Shown one piece after another: positions 34,468 through 45,961 of a DNA stretch of 64,000 nt. The notes under the pieces are model-generated. The model was not told the DNA's origin and did no database searches. It saw only the letters and a list, made by a program, of their open reading frames with translations. Source of the DNA: Trissonchulus latispiculum. Its lineage: Eukaryota; Nematoda; Enoplea; Enoplida; Ironidae. Numbering within the stretch: position 1 is the stretch's first letter; each line of letters starts with the position of its first letter. Location of the stretch: assembly GCA_030248195.1 (NCBI GenBank), contig JASAND010011460.1:16772-80771 (forward strand). Reading direction: 5' to 3'. A program made the position numbers and the translations under genes.

Positions 34468-35390
34468 GTTCAGTAAATACTATCTTAACCTGGAATAATT
34501 GGAAGATAAGTCTTATTTGCTGCTGTTGTTGCTGTTACCAAACGTACATAATAACTAAGAGTGTGACGCTTGTGACAGTGTTTACTGGTACTGTTTCTAC
34601 CGCTCTTTATGAGCAGCACTTGATGCAAGATGTCAATCTTAAGTGTAATTTTATAAAAGAAGTAATACCGGTGGCAGTGGAAGAAATATTTCAGTCAGCA
34701 ACGAACAATAGCTTTGGTCTACCACGGCTTCAAGAGTCTAACTCTGAAAATTTGAGGACCTTTACGCCCAAAGTAATAAAAATGCTTTACAGCAGTGGAT
34801 AATTACAAACTGTAAATGTATCATCCTTTCCCTCGAAAGAAGGCATCAATGCCTATAGACTAAATTATAGATAACTCAGTAGGTAAGCTTACCTTGTTCT
34901 AATGGTTAATGATAGAATAGGGATGGATAATACAAGCGAACAAATTTTCATACATATCGACGAATATGAAATCTCAAGTAAGATACCCTAAATAATTTCC
35001 TGGCAGTTGATAGTTCTGTCGATTAACCTTTTACGGTGGAAATCTGATAAAAGCCAGTTAATGAAGGCATGTGCTATACACCGCCTTCTGGTACCTCCCC
35101 ATTTGCACAATATTTCACGAACCGTTTAAGGAATGATACATTTCAGCTTAGTCCCTTGCTCAAGGAAATTTGACGAAGCTGTTTAGACATGGGTGTCGAA
35201 TTACTAATGATCAGATTAGCAAAGGAAGGAAATCTAATACCAAGCTAAACTGAACACTAGAAGGTATACAAGACAGAGAAAGCATTCGATATTTGTCCCA
35301 GAAATTAATACATTTTTGTAACGTTAAATAGTTACAGTGCTCACAGTTTATGAGATGCAATCATGAAACATTGGGCGAGCCAAATATTGT
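34468..35390. other. Upstream flank of receptor copy D
   Basis: Contains GCTGCTGTTGTTGCTGTTAC about 60 nt from the start codon, like copy C. A 117-codon plus-strand frame (34449-34802) overlaps the receptor's 5' end and has no recognisable domain. Confidence 0.35.
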
Positions 35391-36648
35391 TACGTATGTA
35401 TCCTTAGCATACCCACCCCTTGAGTCAAACCCGAAACTTTTTGAGTCATGATTCTTGGGTGGAGTACTTCTTGATCCATCCCTTACTTTTCTTTGATCCG
35501 CTCTGGATTTTTTCCGAAATCCAAACATCAAGTGGTGTCGATATGTGGGAGAGTAGCGTTGTACACCAATTTTTGAGTCATGGAACTATATTCTGCAGAA
35601 AGCTTGCAAATTTATTCGTCTTCATGATTCACTTATCAAAGACCATCCATATTCCTACTATTGTAATAAATTTTAAAAATAAAAGTTTAAAAATTTACCT
35701 GAATATTATTCTATCTGTGAAAATTTGTAATGGCTAGTTTGCTTCCCGCCCGCTCACCGAAGTTAAACAGATTCTAGAACCAGTAATAAATCAATGTTCT
35801 AGCGTCAACTATAGCATAATTCACGCAAAACTACTAAAAATTAAACGTGTCAGAAGTTTTTTACAGAAGAATTATCAAGAATTCAACTTGACTTTTGAAT
35901 TTTTACACATATAAGATTCCAAGTACACTGCATCCCGCCGGTTCACCTAGAATGGGCAGGTGTTAGAATAAAACTGTTGGGAAAAATTTAGCTGAAAGTT
36001 TTTAAATTTATAATGTTTAAAATACTACTGTTAATCCTAGATCAAATATTGCATTCGACGAAATTTTAATGACATCGAAGCTTTCACGCTAACACCTGCC
36101 CATTCTTGGTGAGCGGACGGGATGTAGTGTACTTGGAGTCATATGTGTAAAAATTCAAAAATTAAGTAGAATTTTTGATAAGTGTTTTGTAAAAATTTTC
36201 TAAAACGTTTACCTTTAGTAGTTTTGCGTGAATTATTTGACGCTAGAAAATTGGTTTATTACTTGCTGTAGAATCTTCGGTGGACGGGCGGGAAGCAAAC
36301 TAGCCATTGCATTTGTTAGAGATTGAGTGGAATTCAGGTAAATTTTAAAATTTGCTTTTAAAATTTATTACAACAGATGGAATATGGATTGTCTTTGATC
36401 AGTGGATCATGAAGACGAATAAATTTGTAAACGTTCAGCAGAATATAGTTCTATGACTCAAAATTGGTGTATTGCACTACCCTCCCAGTTCCCACGCAGC
36501 GACACCACCTTAAACTTAGATTTCAGAAATAATGCAGAGCGGATCAAAGAAAAGCTGTGGAGCAAGAAGTACTCCACCCCAGGATCATGACTCACAACGT
36601 TTCGGGTCTGACTCAAGGAGTGGGTGTGCTAAGGGTATATACGTTAAT
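35391..36648. mobile_element. 1.26-kb foldback element
   Basis: The two halves are inverted copies over almost the whole length, with the centre near 36015. Paired landmarks are CTTGAGTCAAACCCGAAAC (35418) with GTTTCGGGTCTGACTCAAG (36598), CAGGTGTTAG (35956) with CTAACACCTG (36090), and AGTTTTGCGTGAATTA (36220) with TAATTCACGCAAAACTA (35817). The outermost paired bases are TTACGTAT and ATACGTTAA. Short frames in it are unsupported. Confidence 0.8.
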
Positions 36649-38722
36649 AAAATGCAAAATGATCATGAAAAATTGCAGGCTTTCTCATTGTGTTGCTTCT
36701 AAGGTTATACAAAAACCACCAATAATGATTGCAACTAACTAACTGCAACCAAACTAAACTTAATTACTTTGCAGAGTGTCATGTCATTGTTTCTACGTAA
36801 CTACTTCGTGGACAGTTTGTACAGAAAGGTACTACACCAGATTATACTTCAAGTACAATTAGATTGCAAGTACAATTCACGGCTAACAAACCTATATAAA
36901 GAATAATTTTAAATTACAATTTCTGTCTTCCCGACGAAGATTATTTTCGTGACAAATGTTTTCTGTAAAACTCAACTATATCGGCTCAAACTGAATCACA
37001 CGCAGGAATTCCCCTTCTAACAGGATTTGTTGCGTGCTATTTTGCCAAATGATTAAGGTCGAAGGTATTTGAACAAAACAATTTCAATCAGCTTAAGTTT
37101 AAATTTGAAACCTAGATGTGAATAGAATTTGAAACACAGGAACCTTACTTCATAGCCATAGAAGTTTTGCAAGATCTGAATTTCACACAACTGAATAATA
37201 GGAAACTTTCATTGAAACTGTGACTAAGAGCCAGTCTGAACCGAACTAACAAGGAGAACTAGTGAACAGTGAATCTGGAAAAACAAATAATATTTTCCGA
37301 TAAAGAGCAGAAACACACAGTACTAACATGAAACACTAAACATTCCAAACCCGTTGAGAGTTACGTTCATAATTCACCATACTTCTGCGTAGGCTCACCG
37401 TACTTACAGTTCTAACATTAATGTGAAAGGTGGAAATCAGGATTGAGAGACATGAAGAAAAGTGTCCACGGCGGGGACCAAACCACCGAGATTTGGAGTA
37501 GAACGCTCTACCTCTTGCGCCACTTCCCCGGACAGCGAGACTAGATTATTACACTGATTTCAACCTTCGTGGTTTACTGATATTTAAAGTTTCATCAAAT
37601 GCTGTCCTGTGACTTCAGTCACAGTTTCTCGGTCCTTCTGACTTCAAAAATATTTTCTGAATTCCTGTTCATTGCTTGCTCTTTCCCCCATTTGGGGGTA
37701 TCTTCCTTTTTACAGTCTCTGTTGTCCTTTTTCACTGTTTCTTTTAATCTTAAAAAGATCAGTGAGATATCCTCTTCCGCCCCGCTCTATTTATACATTG
37801 TTACTATTAGTTGTCTGTAGTGTAGTCAAGTCAACTTTCTGAATTTTACAAAATATTGTTTATCTGAAAAGAAAACGGTTAGTTTGCCAGTTGCTTCTTG
37901 TCTTATTTGTCTTGTTTGGGTTGTATATAGCCAGGAAATTTTAAGTCCTTCAAGATTCTGGTTTCTGCCTGTATACTGTGTTAGATCCCTCTCAGTTCTT
38001 ATTCTTTTGCGTTTTCTCTGCAAGATGTTAGCCGTACAGATAAACCGCTTGGACTAAGATATCCTTTACGTTTAGGGACTGCCATATTGTGCCAGTTTTT
38101 GTAGGGTGCCGTGCACTGAAACAGCTCAAATCTATTGTTAAGCCGTTGCATTCATTTATATTTGAACTAAATTTGTTACTAATCTTACTTCAACTTAATA
38201 TTCCAGTCTGAGAACAACTCTGTGTACTTTAAATATAGCGAAAACGAGAAACGACCCACACGGTTCTTAGAACTTCAGTAACTTAAATAGCGACAGCTAA
38301 CAAAAGGTTAAAGTACGACTGCAGAAACCGCTCGTAGTTTACAACAAATGTTGGCACAGCCAGAAACGGCAATTAAGCAATGAGCTGACACCGCCTTGGG
38401 TGCTTTGGGCGTTTTCCTGCGAAAAAAACGATTTTACATGACTTTAGCATAGCGGAGATAATTGAAGTGAATACTCTTTTCTGATTCTTCGGACTAAGGG
38501 CGTTGTTGCACACTCCAATTAAAATAATTAGAAATAAACGCCTTACAGCAGCAGTTAGTGGAGGCGGTTGCCGAATATAATTTATAGTGAACTAATTGAT
38601 ACAAAGTCAGGATGTCCCAGCTTTTGAGTTTGAGTAGTCGTTATCATCAACTTAACTGGCTAGTTAGCTTGATCATCGATCAACAAGTAATTCGTTCCTA
38701 ACACTGAGTCCAGTGCAAATAT
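36649..38722. other. Gene-free stretch with a tRNA-like repeat
   Basis: Apart from the tRNA-like segment at 37469-37530, only short unsupported frames are present. The right end is the 3' flank of receptor copy E, where the segment just after the stop (ATGTAAATATTTG...GGACTCA) resembles that of copy A. Confidence 0.35.
37469..37530 (-). repeat. tRNA-Trp-like pseudogene or SINE head
   Basis: Minus strand reads GGGGAAGTGGCGCAAGAGGT, then AGAGCGTTCTACTCCAAATC, then CGGTGGTTTGGTCCCCGCCG. The A-box-like TGGCGCAAGAGG, a CTCCAAA anticodon-loop-like segment (anticodon CCA) and a T-arm-like CGGTGG-TTTGGTC-CCCGCCG are in order at near-tRNA spacing. The acceptor stem does not pair and no CCTTCCCC partner exists, so this is a tRNA-derived repeat rather than a functional tRNA. 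Confidence 0.45.
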
Positions 38723-39712
38723 TTACATTCGAAGCGCTGCTACGGAACCGTTCCTTACAGATGTTTGTATTCCACTATGCCGTCCATGTCGGTTTTCGCA
38801 ACATTTCAGCCCTTCCCGGGATTCGCTTCTAAAAGTGGGATTGAATGCCACATAAAAAAGAAGATTAATTCCATAATTTATACCGTGAATTACCATCACC
38901 CAGTATGACCAAAGTGAGTATTTGTCAGAAATGTTCAACCTTCCCGTGGTACCAGCAATTTGGAAATAAACTGGGGCAGGAATGATGCAGACCACAAAAG
39001 CCACAAAACACCAAAACATCATCTTTGAGCCACGAGCCCTCTTCTGCATTTCGGTCTTGGTAGCCAGGGATCGGCTGGTTTTGATCTTTACAAAAATAGC
39101 AATATAGCAAAGCAGCATTATCAAGGACGGAATGTAAACAAATATTGTGTCCATGGCGAACTTCCAAACAGGCAGCCTCCCATCGATTATGCAAATTCCA
39201 AAGGTCGGTAGAACCGTAAAAGATCCTAACAGTCTTGAACCAGGTAGGAAAAAGACCAACATGGCTGTAAACAGCCACACCGAGACCACCCATAAGCCGA
39301 TCGCCCGTTTCATGCTAAAGGCTGTTTTATATAGGACAGGCATGAAGACGGCAGTAAATCTATTCACTGCGATTAAAGCCTGACCAATGGGGGAGGCGAA
39401 AATACAAAACCATCCCCATGCGCCCGCCCATCTACAAATTGCATCCATTGCCGCAATATCAGACGATTCTGTACTTTTTGCTGGTCCAAAATATATCGCT
39501 TCAATACCTTGCACTATCCCCCATGTCGTACAAGCTAGTAGATCAGTAATTGACAACAATAGGACTAAAACGTAAGTGACTTGATTCCGAAGCTTATTTG
39601 ATGATGAGATAATGACAATAATTACAATATTGCAAATTCCCAGACATGAGAAAACAACTGTCATGGTAACTCCAGTCAGAAGGACCTTTTCCGCAATTGT
39701 GGCATTTACCAT
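38723..39712 (-). CDS. Intronless 7TM G-protein-coupled receptor, Srx/Srsx-like (copy E)
   Basis: A 329-residue single-exon receptor, equal in length to copy A and aligning with it without gaps. Features are an NAT sequon at 3, Asp57 in TM2, Cys93 and Cys174 for the extracellular disulfide, NRF at 117-119, KRARGSKMMFWCF at the ICL3/TM6 junction, CIIPAP in TM6, an NIS sequon at about 260 in ECL3, and NPTFRSES at the start of the tail. The tail also matches copy A (KCC palmitoylation-type pair, then SVRNGSVA), which sets these two apart from copies C and D. The ATG at 39712 is the only plausible start. A 0.65-kb palindrome begins only about 20 nt upstream, so the promoter may be displaced or provided by that element. 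Expected to signal from the plasma membrane; ligand unknown. Confidence 0.93.
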   Translation of the reverse strand: MVNATIAEKVLLTGVTMTVVFSCLGICNIVIIVIISSSNKLRNQVTYVLVLLLSITDLLACTTWGIVQGIEAIYFGPAKSTESSDIAAMDAICRWAGAWGWFCIFASPIGQALIAVNRFTAVFMPVLYKTAFSMKRAIGLWVVSVWLFTAMLVFFLPGSRLLGSFTVLPTFGICIIDGRLPVWKFAMDTIFVYIPSLIMLLCYIAIFVKIKTSRSLATKTEMQKRARGSKMMFWCFVAFVVCIIPAPVYFQIAGTTGRLNISDKYSLWSYWVMVIHGINYGINLLFYVAFNPTFRSESREGLKCCENRHGRHSGIQTSVRNGSVAALRM

Positions 39713-39731
39713 GGTTTCGTTAAATTGGTAG

Positions 39732-40384
39732 ACCCAAGAGTTTAGAATACCAAGAGTAAGACACTCAGCTCTTCCTAATTGAATAAGCTTGCAAGAAAGC
39801 TTGCTAGAAACATTAAGGCCGAAATCTCGGGAGGGGGGTTTCTCAGCATGTAAGCATACAACGCTGACATTTTTTAAATACGGGCGTTTTCGACAAATTA
39901 AATACTATAACTTAAGCTAGGAAAATCATACAGCAATAATTTTTATATCATTATGTTGCGTAGAACGAGATCTTTTTAACGATATAAAAATTACATAGTT
40001 CGGTTTGGTAATCTCTTACAAAACCGGCAATAAAGCATCCTTGCCACGACAATTCTGGGAAGTTCATCATTTCTTAGAAATGCCTTACGTTGTTGCTGAA
40101 TTTATGAGGATTGCTTAAAGCGAACTATATAATTTTTATATAGATAAAAAGATCTCGTTCTACGCAACACAATGATATAAAAATTATTGCTGTACGACTC
40201 TCCTAGCTCAAGTTCTAGTATTTGAATTGGCGAAAACGCCCGTTTGTGAAAAATATCAGCGTATACATGTTTACGCTGAAAAGCCCCCCGAAATTTCGGC
40301 CTTAATGTTTCGAGCATCTTGAAAGCTTATTCTATTAGGAAGAGCTGAATGTCTTACTCTTGGTATTATAAACTTTTGGTAGAA
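39732..40384. mobile_element. 0.65-kb palindrome directly upstream of receptor copy E
   Basis: Inverted arms share AATACCAAGAGTAAGACA with its inverse, GAGATCTTTTTA with AAAAAGATCTC, GTTGCGTAGAACGAGATC with its inverse, and AAATTATTGCTGTA with its inverse. The centre lies near 40060. It starts about 20 nt from the receptor start codon and therefore occupies the place where a 5' UTR and promoter would be. Non-coding. Confidence 0.8.
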
Positions 40385-41564
40385 CGGGAATGGTAACCTG
40401 GAAGAAGAAATTTGTCTCCAGTCAGTTTAAATAGCAACAGTCAAATGTACACACTAACAAAAATATGTCTTTACCGCAGAAATCAGGTCATGGCTTTGGG
40501 GATATCAATGGCATGTGTTTTTATTCTCGTTTATAAAATTCAAAGGTCCAGCACATACCTGCAGTCCAGTTTCGCAAGTTAAACTGTAGCTTAAAGAAAC
40601 TTCGCGATAGCACTACTCCGAAATTCAATCAACTTTGCTGACACCAGTAATTGTATTGGTGTGCGTATAAAATTTATTAAGTAAAGAATTTGCTCTGTTG
40701 ACCTTTAATTCCTACCATAATAATTTTAGTAATATATTAAAAACATTGACCATATTACTTAAAGATTAATAAACATTAATTTGTAGTTATTATGTGAATA
40801 TGGCACAGGTGGACAAGGGGGGGGGGAAGGGGGAATTCCCCCCCTCGGCGAAGTCGTCCACAAGGGGTAAGAAAATTGCCCAAAAAAACATAGGTTTTTC
40901 GACAAAAATTTCCAAAAAATTTTCCGGATTCGCCGGAATTTTTCACTAAAAATCACTATTTTTATCTAAAAGCGTCTGAAAAACTAGCTAACAAGTAGCT
41001 GTTTTTTGTTAAAAAATTGCAAAAATCGCTTCAAAATCGCTTTTAAAAGTACCCGTAAGAAAAATCGCTCTCACAGGGGGTACCCAAATTTGCTTCCACA
41101 AGGTCAGTGAAATTTGACCTCCTGTTAAGGTATGGAATATGGTTACTAGATTAATCTAGTCAGACGTTGCGCTGTTTCGGTGTCTAGTGACCAAGCAAAA
41201 AAAGTAAAAAATTCGATAATCGTTAAATAACAAACTTCAGCTAATCAATGGCAAACACGCACCACCTTTCAAACTGAGTGTGTGCGAAATTTACTTTTTC
41301 ATAACGCTAACCCCTCCCAAAGTTATTAACCCCTAACAAAGTTGTGTTCTTTGTTGTGTCACCACAGCAATCTTAAAAACCTTTCGAGATGGGTGCTGAC
41401 TGGGTTATACTTTAAAAATGTTTAGACTGAAGCAATTAGAGTTAGTATTAGATGCTAACGAAAGCTGTATTTTTCGATATTTTGGACAATCCTGAATGAG
41501 ATGTCCAACTTGTACCAGTGTCCATGCATGGCAAACAGGGGGAGCATTCGTTACACTCTTTACC
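40385..41564. other. Gene-free stretch including a G/C-tract element
   Basis: At 40815-40960 a G10/C7 tract is followed by CTCGGCGAAGTCG and TTCCGGATTCGCCGGAA, like the other G/C-tract elements of the window. No gene. Confidence 0.4.
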
Positions 41565-41568
41565 TTAA

Positions 41569-42550
41569 GGTGGTGATTCCTTTTGGAGACATCAACTTTG
41601 AACCATTATTACTCAACCACTACTTGGAGTTAAGTAGCCATTTTTATATCGAAATGGAGCTCAACATTTGCTCTTTCTAACGAATACAACGAAACTAACT
41701 TTAGTTCTCGGAAATTATTTTACTGCATTTTCGAAGTAATTTAATTTTCCAGATTTTTTGCAGACTAAACCAAGTTTTTTTCGTGAGGCATCGGCCACAT
41801 CATTCGATTCCACTATCAAATAGCTGGGGACCCTTTTTTAATTATTATGAAACCGCTCCTCGTTATAAAGAAATTAGCTAAAATGTATGCGCAACCTTGA
41901 TTTTGCCTACTTTTCCCAACTTTGACAAGCGACCACTTTAGCTAGAAAGCAGCAATCGGGACACCTAAAAAAGGGTCCCTGGGTATTTTAGTGTAAAACA
42001 CGTCCAGTAAGTGTCAACCATCTAGCTTGAATAGTAAATGCTCCACAATAGCTAGAACAAATTTGGTCATGTTTTTGCAAAAACTACAATTTCTACGATA
42101 GCAGCGTACGGGATAGCAGTTAGAAGATTATAATGTCATGGAAAATCGGTCTCAACGAGACCTTCAAATTGACACCAGTAGTTTAATTTTACGGCTTATG
42201 TACCTCAATGAATGGCGGATTATTTAATTTCTGCAATAATGACAAGATTTCAATACAAAAATAAGAAACTCAGCTATATCTCACGATAGCGAAAAGCTAG
42301 AAAAGTACTTCAAAACCAAAAATGTAGAGCTCAACAAGATCTTTCGAGTGAATATAATCATAGCTGTGCAACAACTGCCTAACTGTCAAAAATTGACAAA
42401 AACCACCCGGAACGGAGACGTCGAATTTTTGAAGCGGGAATGTGCGAAGGGTGTTAGAATGCTAAAAGAACTTATTTTGGAAAGTTTCATCAAATTTCAT
42501 CTTGATTTGAACCGTCAATCAACAATATGTGCCCAAAAGGAATCACCACC
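41569..42550. mobile_element. 982-bp non-autonomous TTAA-flanked DNA element
   Basis: Perfect 18-bp terminal inverted repeats, GGTGGTGATTCCTTTTGG and its reverse complement, are each flanked by TTAA (41565-41568 and 42551-42554). TTAA targets are used by piggyBac and Kolobok transposons. There is no transposase frame; the internal frames are short. The right-hand end is related to the 307-bp units duplicated at 50280-50895. Confidence 0.9.
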
Positions 42551-42554
42551 TTAA

Positions 42555-44126
42555 ATCGTATAGTAGTCATCCTGTGAGGCCAAAGCTAGCCATCCTTTAC
42601 AGAAATTAATTGGCTTTGCAAACTTTTTGACGTCTGAGGATTTTACAATTATTCGAAGTAAATAGTATATATAAGCAGCCATGCACATAGCGTATCTACA
42701 TAGAACGAAACAGCCAAAACTAATTTTCGTATTCTGCATTCAAAAAACTGGTACTCTGCCAGAACTGTGTTCAAGCTAGGAGCTTTTCGAAGTCAGTAAA
42801 GAAATTGTGTGTGAAAGATGCAACAAACCCATAGTAGGGATTAGGGATAAGCCGGAATAATAACCTGATTGACTAAAAACTTTTGCAATTGGTTTCACCA
42901 ACGCTGTGAGTCCGATTAGCGGAGTTGAATGCTACGTTAATTTACCGCTAAGTTACCTTCAAACGACGACGGTCGCTCTTCAAGTGTAGAATTCGCATTT
43001 TGCTGACATACAGAAGCGAGCGCTGGCTGGTTATGCTAATGCGTCCAATCTCAAAATTTGAATGTAGTTTAAACATTTTGCAGAATCCTCAGATGCAAAG
43101 TATAACCGCGTGGTGTACCTCGAACACGGAAGTGGTCCTCATGATTTTATGTCGCTATATTGTTGTTTTTGTAATCAGTGGACTCCAATCCGATTATAAA
43201 TAAGTTACCTCAGGTGCTCATAGACAATGTTAACAGGAAAAACCTCCTTTTACAGGAACAAGAGGACCCCTAAAAGGGGTGTGGTTCTGCATCTGAGCTT
43301 TAGATATGCTTTATGGCCAAATAATGCAGTATACTTCCCAACTTATTTTGATGCTTCCTTGTCAGAGGACATGCTGTGAGTAGGTTGTACCCTCAGCGCT
43401 TATTTAAATAGTGGCCAACGACCTAATTTTTGCCGGTCAGGCCACCCGTCCTGACATAGTCAACTAGACTGAGGCAAAGGCTAATGTAAACAATACTAAC
43501 CCACCGTAAACGCAAACTCTGGCAAAAGCTACATTTCGAGTGAGCTGGTTTAAATAAACCGTTAACCTAGTAACAATTTTAAATATCGCAACTGCCAGCG
43601 AAAATAAGCCTGAAACCACTACTTTTGCTAGAACAATGCTTACTTTATATACTATATATGGTAGCTTCATGAAATTTTACAGGAGATTCATCAATTTCCG
43701 CTTAGCATTAATTGAAAGCATATGTAGTCAAGTTTTCAGTTTTTCCCGATCCAGTAGTATTCCGAAACTGAAACTAAGAGTAGTCGACAGTGACCAAGTC
43801 TATTTAATTGAGGCATCAAAATTTAGCTAAAGGCGGTTTCTAATTTGCTATTTTTGTAACTGGCCAACTCATGTGTCGGTTTAAATTTACCGCTTTGGAA
43901 TAGTCTTCTGGTATTACCTGTTCTAAAAAATTAAAAACAAAATGCTAATAATCTTCTGCTTAACGTCAGCATTCTTGCTTCAGCCAGCCCTAGCAAGCTT
44001 TAAAACATTTAGCACCAGCCAGTCGGCTAGACGACAACTTCACAACAGCTCTCAGAATTTGCAGACCTCATTTGCATAAATGCTGATAAATTTCCTTCAA
44101 AACCGTTCCTGGGAACGTGGGAACGT
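42555..44126. other. Gene-free stretch
   Basis: Only unsupported short frames on both strands, with no clear repeats. Confidence 0.4.
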
Positions 44127-44130
44127 TTAA

Positions 44131-45957
44131 GGTGGTGGTATCGTTTACCGCACGGGTGTAGACTGAAAAATTTGTAATGGCAGTCTATATATTTGACCTC
44201 TTTAAAGCATTAAATAACCAAAAACAAGCGTATCCTCAAAGAATGTAGCTTTCATGGTTTGGTGGTAACTCACAAATTGGAAAAACTAAAATGAAATTTT
44301 GAACAAGGATTACTTTGGATTAAATTACGTTAGAAAGCTAAAATTTCGTATTTAAAGACAGGAATGTCTTGCCGAGGGTCATTTTTCAGCATTTTAGTTA
44401 CTATTTAGCATAACGAAAGAAAGCTACCAAAAACGCACACTGACGCCATTTTTCAAAATCAACAAGCGATATCTCAGTTATTCTTGACTCAAACGGAAAA
44501 CTAGGAAAAATGACCATGCAGTAGGTTTTGGTCAATTTTTACGTCAAATTTGAAAACACAATATTACTCGAAATGTGAGAAAACCTTGTTTAAAGCATGA
44601 ATTTTCTTCACTATTTAACGATCAACGTAATTGGTGCTTAGTTATGTGCTGGCTTGCCATTGCAAAAGCGCTGCAGTGACCAAAAAGGATTGATGATTTT
44701 GTTATCGTAAAATAGTGAAACAGACTGGTTGGGGAGGAAGAAAGCGATTGGGGCGGAGTTATTTATTTCCATATATGTTTACGGACACTTTGGAAGTTGT
44801 GGGGGGGGGACGAATAGCGTTATTTTATTTCTAAATCCTAAATCCCCCTTCGTAATTTTACTCGCCCCGCTCTCTTCAAGCGTAGAATATGTCTGATTCT
44901 TGCTATTATAAGTTATTTTAATTTGCCAGTTATCCACAATCATTCAATATGCATGAATGGGTGACATTAAACGAAAAATTCCATTTTCTTATAAATTTCA
45001 ATTTTCGGCGGAGCAGATACAGCTGCACGCTGTCCGCTCACCGAAAATATTCTGGTTCGAGCTTAAAAATTTAAAAATTTTGAGTTTTTTAATTTTTTTC
45101 AGTTTTTAGTCTGGATTGTGTCCACTTATATTAATAGTGGTAAAAAATTCGAAAACTACTAACAAATTTAAAAACTCGTTATCACCATTTTTCGTCAAAT
45201 ATGGAATTTTGGTCAAAATAAAAATTTCTTCATACACGATTAAAAGTTTTACCAGTATGATTGGGAACACTAGTAAGGTCGGGTCTTGTCTCGTTTACCC
45301 CCCCCCCCGTACTCAAAATCCTTAAAACTTGACCAAATGAGCTAAAATTTGGTGTGGGTATGTTTTCGACCACACTGAGTTCGAATATAGCTAAATTTTT
45401 CGATTTCGCGAAATTCGAAATTTTTCGATTTCTAAGGGGGGACCAAGGGAAACCGAAAAATTTTTTGTGTTCGATTTTGTTGAAAAGATGTATATAGGGG
45501 TTTTCGGGGTCGTTCTGGAGTCCGTTTTTCGTTTCAGCTTTTCGTTAGCTCAGAATAAGCTTACATCTTAAGCTTAAATCTTTAGCTTATACTGAGCTAA
45601 CGAAAAGCTGAAACGAAAAACGGACTCCAGATTCGTGTTCTACGACCCCGAAAACCCCTATATACATCTTTCAACAAAATCGAACACAAAAAATTTTTCG
45701 GTTTCCCTTGGTCCCCCCTTAGAAATCGAAAAATTTAGAATTTCGCGAAATCGAAAAATTTTGCGATATTCGAACTAAGCGTGGTCGGAAACATACCCAC
45801 ACCAAATTTTAGCTCATTTGGTCAAGTTTTAAGGATTTTGAGTACTGGGGGGGGGTAAACGAGACAAGACCCGTAAGGTCATCAAGCGATATTTCAGGTC
45901 ATTTAGATTATTTGCTATAACGCTAGCCTTTAAAATACGGTAAACGATACCACCGCC
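44131..45957. mobile_element. 1.83-kb TTAA-flanked DNA element carrying a nested palindrome
   Basis: The ends GGTGGTGGTATCGTTTACCG and CGGTAAACGATACCACCGCC are inverted repeats with one mismatch, flanked by TTAA at 44127-44130 and 45958-45961. The termini are similar to those of the element at 41569-42550 (GGTGGTG core), so they are related families. Removing the nested 592-bp palindrome plus one 8-bp duplication leaves about 1.23 kb. No transposase frame, so it is non-autonomous. Confidence 0.88.
45281..45872. mobile_element. 592-bp palindromic element with perfect 8-bp target duplication
   Basis: The element reads GGGTCTTGTCTCGTTTACCC into a C-tract and ends with the exact inverse. The two arms are nearly identical inverted copies, meeting near 45570 in an AAGCTTACATCTTAAGCTT-like centre. 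GTAAGGTC flanks both sides (45273-45280 and 45873-45880). An 8-bp duplication fits hAT-type or similar transposases. It is inserted in the 44131-45957 element. Non-coding. Confidence 0.92.
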
Positions 45958-45961
45958 TTAA

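Noticed and set aside
34449..34802. 117-codon plus-strand frame overlapping the start of receptor D
   Set aside because: Antisense to the receptor at its left end and without any domain; the upstream region of the sister receptor C shows no equivalent frame.
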